A DNA stretch of 64,000 nt from an uncultured Peptostreptococcus sp. (GTDB taxonomy: Bacteria; Bacillota; Clostridia; Peptostreptococcales; Peptostreptococcaceae): assembly GCA_900759325.1 (NCBI GenBank), contig CAAEUW010000045.1, positions 1-64,000 of the forward strand. The letters are read 5' to 3'. The notes beneath the pieces were generated by a model. The model did not search any database. It saw only the letters and a list, made by a program, of their open reading frames with translations, and was not told where the DNA came from. Of the stretch, positions 61,427 through 64,000 are shown piece by piece (position 1 is the stretch's first letter; the number at the start of each line of letters is the position of its first letter). The position numbers and the translations under genes were made by a program.

Positions 61427-61915
61427 ATGAATGCAAAAACTTTAGTAAGTAGAAAACTACTAGTAAGGCAGGCCATGATAGCTGCCATTTATGCGGTCCT
61501 TACATGGATGATTCCATCACTTTCTTATGGACCTATCCAGTTCAGGATATCAGAGGTAATAACCCTCTTGGCATTTTTCAATCCAGAGTATATAGTGGGT
61601 TTGACTGTAGGTTGTGCAATTTCAAACCTTTTGTCATCCCTAGGCATGATAGATGTTGTGGTTGGGACCCTAGCATCTTTCTTGGCCCTAACCGCTATGT
61701 CAAAGATAAAAAATATATGGATAGCATCCCTGATGCCAGCTGTATTTAGTGTCTTAATAGGTTTAGAGATAGTATTTATATCACCAGAGCCGGTTTCATT
61801 TATAGTGGTAACAGCCCAAATAATGCTGTCTGAATTCATTATAGTGACAATCTTGGGCGTACCCCTATTTAAAAACCTTATGAAGAATTCAACCTTTAAG
61901 AATTTAATTTCATAG
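61427..61915 (+). CDS. queT: QueT-family queuosine precursor transporter
   Basis: The 162-residue membrane protein has five or six spans and the QueT hallmarks AMIAAIYAVLTWMIPSLSYGPIQFRISEVITLLAFFNPEYIVGL and GCAISNLLSSLGMIDVVVGTLASF. QueT proteins are substrate-binding S components of ECF transporters, taking up queuosine precursors. It needs shared ECF A/A'/T proteins from elsewhere. AGGAGAG from the end of queL provides the ribosome binding site; the two genes are five bases apart. Confidence 0.9.
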   Translation: MNAKTLVSRKLLVRQAMIAAIYAVLTWMIPSLSYGPIQFRISEVITLLAFFNPEYIVGLTVGCAISNLLSSLGMIDVVVGTLASFLALTAMSKIKNIWIASLMPAVFSVLIGLEIVFISPEPVSFIVVTAQIMLSEFIIVTILGVPLFKNLMKNSTFKNLIS

Positions 61916-61946
61916 ACCATCGATTTTTCAAGTTTATTCACCCTAT

Positions 61947-61980
61947 AGCCGCCTAGAAAAAGTTTGTCTAGGCGGCTTTA
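61947..61980 (+). terminator. Intrinsic terminator after queT
   Basis: AGCCGCCTAGA (61947-61957) pairs perfectly with TCTAGGCGGCT (61967-61977), then TTTAAA. Confidence 0.85.
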
Positions 61981-62011
61981 AAAATAAGTGGGCGAAAAAG
62001 CATTGAAATCA

Positions 62012-62040
62012 TTGACAAAAGAAAGATAGTGTGGTATTTT
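62012..62040 (+). promoter_or_regulatory. Promoter of rpmG-secE-nusG-rplK-rplA
   Basis: -35 TTGACA (62012-62017), 17-base spacer, -10 TATTTT (62035-62040). Confidence 0.7.
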
Positions 62041-62168
62041 ATTTTAGACGGCCGAATAGAGTCGTCAATTTGAGGTGTAAAAAATACAATTTTTGGAAGG
62101 TAATAGTTACTTGATTTTTTCAGGAAGCTATATCATCATATATAAAATCAAATTTGGAGGTGTAACAG

Positions 62169-62318
62169 ATGAGAGTTAAAGTAACTTTAGCGTGTACAGA
62201 ATGTAGTCAGAGAAACTACAACACAACTAAGAATAAGAAGAACAATCCTGACAGAATTGAACTACAGAAGTATTGTAAGTTCTGTAAGAAGCACACTACT
62301 CATAAGGAAACTAAGTAA
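62169..62318 (+). CDS. rpmG: 50S ribosomal protein L33 (zinc-binding form)
   Basis: The 49-residue protein begins [22 protein letters not shown] and ends [19 protein letters not shown] and CKFC form the zinc-binding C+ site. GGAGGTG precedes the ATG. Position before secE is standard. A C+ form with Zur in the genome suggests a zinc-free L33 paralogue may exist elsewhere. Confidence 0.96.
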   Translation: MRVKVTLACTECSQRNYNTTKNKKNNPDRIELQKYCKFCKKHTTHKETK

Positions 62319-62344
62319 TATTGCTAGGTAAAGGATGTGAGTGA

Positions 62345-62551
62345 ATGGCAAAGGAAAATGTACAAGTATCAGAAAAAAAAGTAGGGTTTATAAAGGGTAC
62401 GGTTCAGGAGCTTAAAAAGGTAACTTGGCCTACAGCAGGAGAACTTGCAAGTAAGACTGGTGTAGTACTTGGAGTTGTTATTGTTTCTACCCTATTTGTA
62501 TGGCTAGTAGATTTAGGATTATCAAAGGCACTTAGTCTATTGATTAGGTAG
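62345..62551 (+). CDS. secE: Preprotein translocase subunit SecE
   Basis: The 68-residue protein has a cytoplasmic amphipathic start, the family motif ELKKVTWPTAGEL and one C-terminal span (VVLGVVIVSTLFVWLVDLGLSKAL). It is an essential clamp of the SecYEG channel. AAGGATG precedes the ATG. Confidence 0.96.
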   Translation: MAKENVQVSEKKVGFIKGTVQELKKVTWPTAGELASKTGVVLGVVIVSTLFVWLVDLGLSKALSLLIR

Positions 62552-62585
62552 TCGATTGATCTTAATCGTTGAAAGGAATATTTTG

Positions 62586-63128
62586 ATGTCAGAAGAAAGA
62601 GATATGCAATGGTATGTTGTTCATACTTATTCCGGTCATGAAAACAAAGTAAAAACTACAATTGAAAACACTGTAAAGAACAGGGGAATGGAAAATATTA
62701 TCGAAAAGGTAATAGTTCCTACAGAAGATGTAGTAACAACTACAAAGACTGGCAAGGAAAAGATTAGTCAGAGGAAGGTATTTCCAAGTTATGTTATCGT
62801 AAAGATGGAGATGACTGATGAATCTTGGTACGTTGTCAGAAACACTAAGGGCGTTACTGGGTTTGTAGGTCCTGGTTCAAAGCCAGTCCCACTAACAGTT
62901 GATGAGGTAAGAGCTATGGGAATAGAGCTTCCAGCATCAAAGATAGTTAGCGGTGAAATTGATTTAAACCCAGGTGATACAGTAAGGGTAATTAGTGGTG
63001 CTTTTGTCGACAATGTCGGAGAAGTAGAAGATGTAAACATTGAGAAAAAAGAAGTAAAAGTCTATGTAAATGCATTTGGTAGGAAGGCTTTAGTAACACT
63101 AGGGCTTGAAAATATAGAAAAAATATAA
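62586..63128 (+). CDS. nusG: Transcription termination/antitermination protein NusG
   Basis: The 180-residue protein has the NGN domain ([51 protein letters not shown]) and the C-terminal KOW domain ([22 protein letters not shown]). It binds RNA polymerase, affecting pausing and termination. ATG 62586 follows AAAGGAAT; the frame from 62556 lacks a site. Confidence 0.96.
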   Translation: MSEERDMQWYVVHTYSGHENKVKTTIENTVKNRGMENIIEKVIVPTEDVVTTTKTGKEKISQRKVFPSYVIVKMEMTDESWYVVRNTKGVTGFVGPGSKPVPLTVDEVRAMGIELPASKIVSGEIDLNPGDTVRVISGAFVDNVGEVEDVNIEKKEVKVYVNAFGRKALVTLGLENIEKI

Positions 63129-63142
63129 GGAGGTGCAACACA

Positions 63143-63568
63143 ATGGCTAAGAAAATAATAGGTCAGATTAAGCTACAGATACCTGCAGGAAAGGCCACTC
63201 CAGCTCCACCAGTTGGTCCAGCACTAGGACAGCACGGTGTGAACATAATGGCTTTCACAAAGGAATTTAATGCTAAGACAGCAGATCAGGCAGGCATGAT
63301 TATACCAGTTGTAATCAGTGTATACCAGGATAGGTCTTTTAGTTTCATAACTAAGACTCCACCAGCTGCTGTACTAATCAAGAAGGCTATCAACCTACAG
63401 TCAGGTTCTGGAGAACCAAACAAGAAGAAGGTTGGTAAGATAACATCAGCTCAGGTTAAGGAAATAGCTGAGTTAAAGATGAAGGACTTAAATGCTGCTA
63501 CAGTTGAATCAGCTATGAAAATGATCGCTGGTACTGCTAGAAGTATGGGTGTAGAAGTAGTTGACTAA
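63143..63568 (+). CDS. rplK: 50S ribosomal protein L11
   Basis: The 141-residue protein begins [38 protein letters not shown] and ends in the RNA-binding domain ([22 protein letters not shown]). Part of the GTPase-associated centre and needed for RelA sensing. AAGGAGGTG precedes the ATG. Confidence 0.97.
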   Translation: MAKKIIGQIKLQIPAGKATPAPPVGPALGQHGVNIMAFTKEFNAKTADQAGMIIPVVISVYQDRSFSFITKTPPAAVLIKKAINLQSGSGEPNKKKVGKITSAQVKEIAELKMKDLNAATVESAMKMIAGTARSMGVEVVD

Positions 63569-63604
63569 TTAGTCGACAACACTATAAAGACGGTGTCTTT
63601 ATAA

Positions 63605-63631
63605 GTGGGAGGTTAAAAACCGTATTACCAC
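63605..63631 (+). promoter_or_regulatory. Hairpin before rplA, candidate L1 operator
   Basis: GTGG (63605-63608) pairs with CCAC (63628-63631), and GGTT (63611-63614) with AACC (63618-63621), leaving an asymmetric internal loop. This resembles the L1-binding fold in rRNA and in r-protein mRNAs and lies just before the rplA ribosome binding site. Confidence 0.5.
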
Positions 63632-63647
63632 AAGGAGGATTATTAAA

Positions 63648-64000
63648 ATGGCAAAAAAAGGTAAGAGATACGCTGAGGCGTTTGCAAAAGTAGACAGAAG
63701 CGTTTACTATGATGCTTCACAGGCTCTAGGGCTAGTAGTTGATACTGCAAGTGCTAAGTTTGATGAAACAGTTGAAGCCCACATCAAGTTGGGTGTTGAC
63801 TCTAGACATGCTGACCAGCAGGTTAGAGGTGCTATCGTGTTACCACACGGTACAGGTAAGACAAAGAGAGTATTAGTTTTCGCTAAGGGTGAAAAGGCTA
63901 AGGAAGCAGAAGCTGCAGGAGCTGATTTTGTAGGTGCTGAAGAACTAGTTCAGAAGATCCAGGGAGAAAACTGGTTTGACTTTGATATAGTTGTTGCTAC
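63648..64000 (+). CDS. rplA: 50S ribosomal protein L1 (partial, runs off window)
   Basis: The first 117 codons are present: [50 protein letters not shown], then [15 protein letters not shown]1 forms the mobile stalk at the E site and represses its own operon. AAGGAGG precedes the ATG. The rest, and probably rplJ-rplL, lie beyond 64000. Confidence 0.96.
   Translation, partial: MAKKGKRYAEAFAKVDRSVYYDASQALGLVVDTASAKFDETVEAHIKLGVDSRHADQQVRGAIVLPHGTGKTKRVLVFAKGEKAKEAEAAGADFVGAEELVQKIQGENWFDFDIVVA

Overview
The window looks like chromosome of a low-GC, anaerobic Gram-positive bacterium of the class Clostridia, most likely family Peptostreptococcaceae and possibly Peptostreptococcus itself. Supporting signs are strongly AT-rich intergenic DNA, AGG/AGA-dominated arginine codons, strong AGGAGG-type ribosome binding sites, T-box leaders, Clostridioides-type cell-wall-binding repeats (CWB2), rubredoxin, a short proline-tRNA ligase and a queuine-salvage operon. 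The genus is inference. I see no prophage, insertion sequence or CRISPR array.

Layout. 0-10 kb: a T-box-controlled branched-chain amino acid carrier, O-acetylhomoserine sulfhydrylase, a methyltransferase behind a Fur-like box, a DUF4300 lipoprotein and a PAP2 phosphatase, then on the minus strand an orphan FtsX-type permease, a radical SAM protein and a GerMN lipoprotein. 10-16 kb: a DUF951 mini-gene, an aminotransferase, the rpsF-ssb-rpsR operon, and an XRE regulator/DUF3169 membrane-protein module that has been tandemly duplicated, the second regulator being decayed. 15-19 kb: zinc uptake (znuA, znuC, znuB) divergent from a Fur/Zur-family regulator, then rubredoxin. 19-28 kb: a replication-linked block known around the origin of many Firmicutes: walJ, rlmH, a DnaD protein and a DnaC-type loader facing dnaB-rplI-gdpP-yybS, with a cluster of DnaA boxes between the two. 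28-32 kb: an orphan BlaI/MecI regulator, an EF-G paralogue with a shortened switch I, a COG0523 GTPase and a PspC protein.

32-38 kb: radA-disA-yacL and proS with a complete proline T-box. 38-48 kb: a cell-surface region (two CWB2-type proteins, one CW_1-repeat protein, a tiny signal-peptide-like ORF), a CydDC-like ABC exporter pair and an AEC transporter. 48-56 kb: rpoB-rpoC, here not attached to rplJ-rplL. 56-62 kb: peroxiredoxin, acetyltransferase, two tRNA-Arg genes, a probable unannotated small RNA, pepT behind a terminator-containing leader, and a queL-queT operon under two tandem preQ1-I-like riboswitch aptamers. 62-64 kb: rpmG-secE-nusG-rplK-rplA, running off the end.

How the parts connect: c-di-AMP is made (disA) and degraded (gdpP) by genes 7 kb apart. 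RNA-based control is frequent (two T-boxes, tandem preQ1 aptamers, candidate r-protein leaders, a pepT leader). Metal homeostasis is represented by Znu, Zur, a COG0523 GTPase and a Fur-like box. The most striking finds are the tandem preQ1 aptamers, the free-standing promoter/terminator unit at 58.3 kb, the operator array and long palindrome before the XRE-DUF3169 module, and the EF-G paralogue lacking part of switch I.
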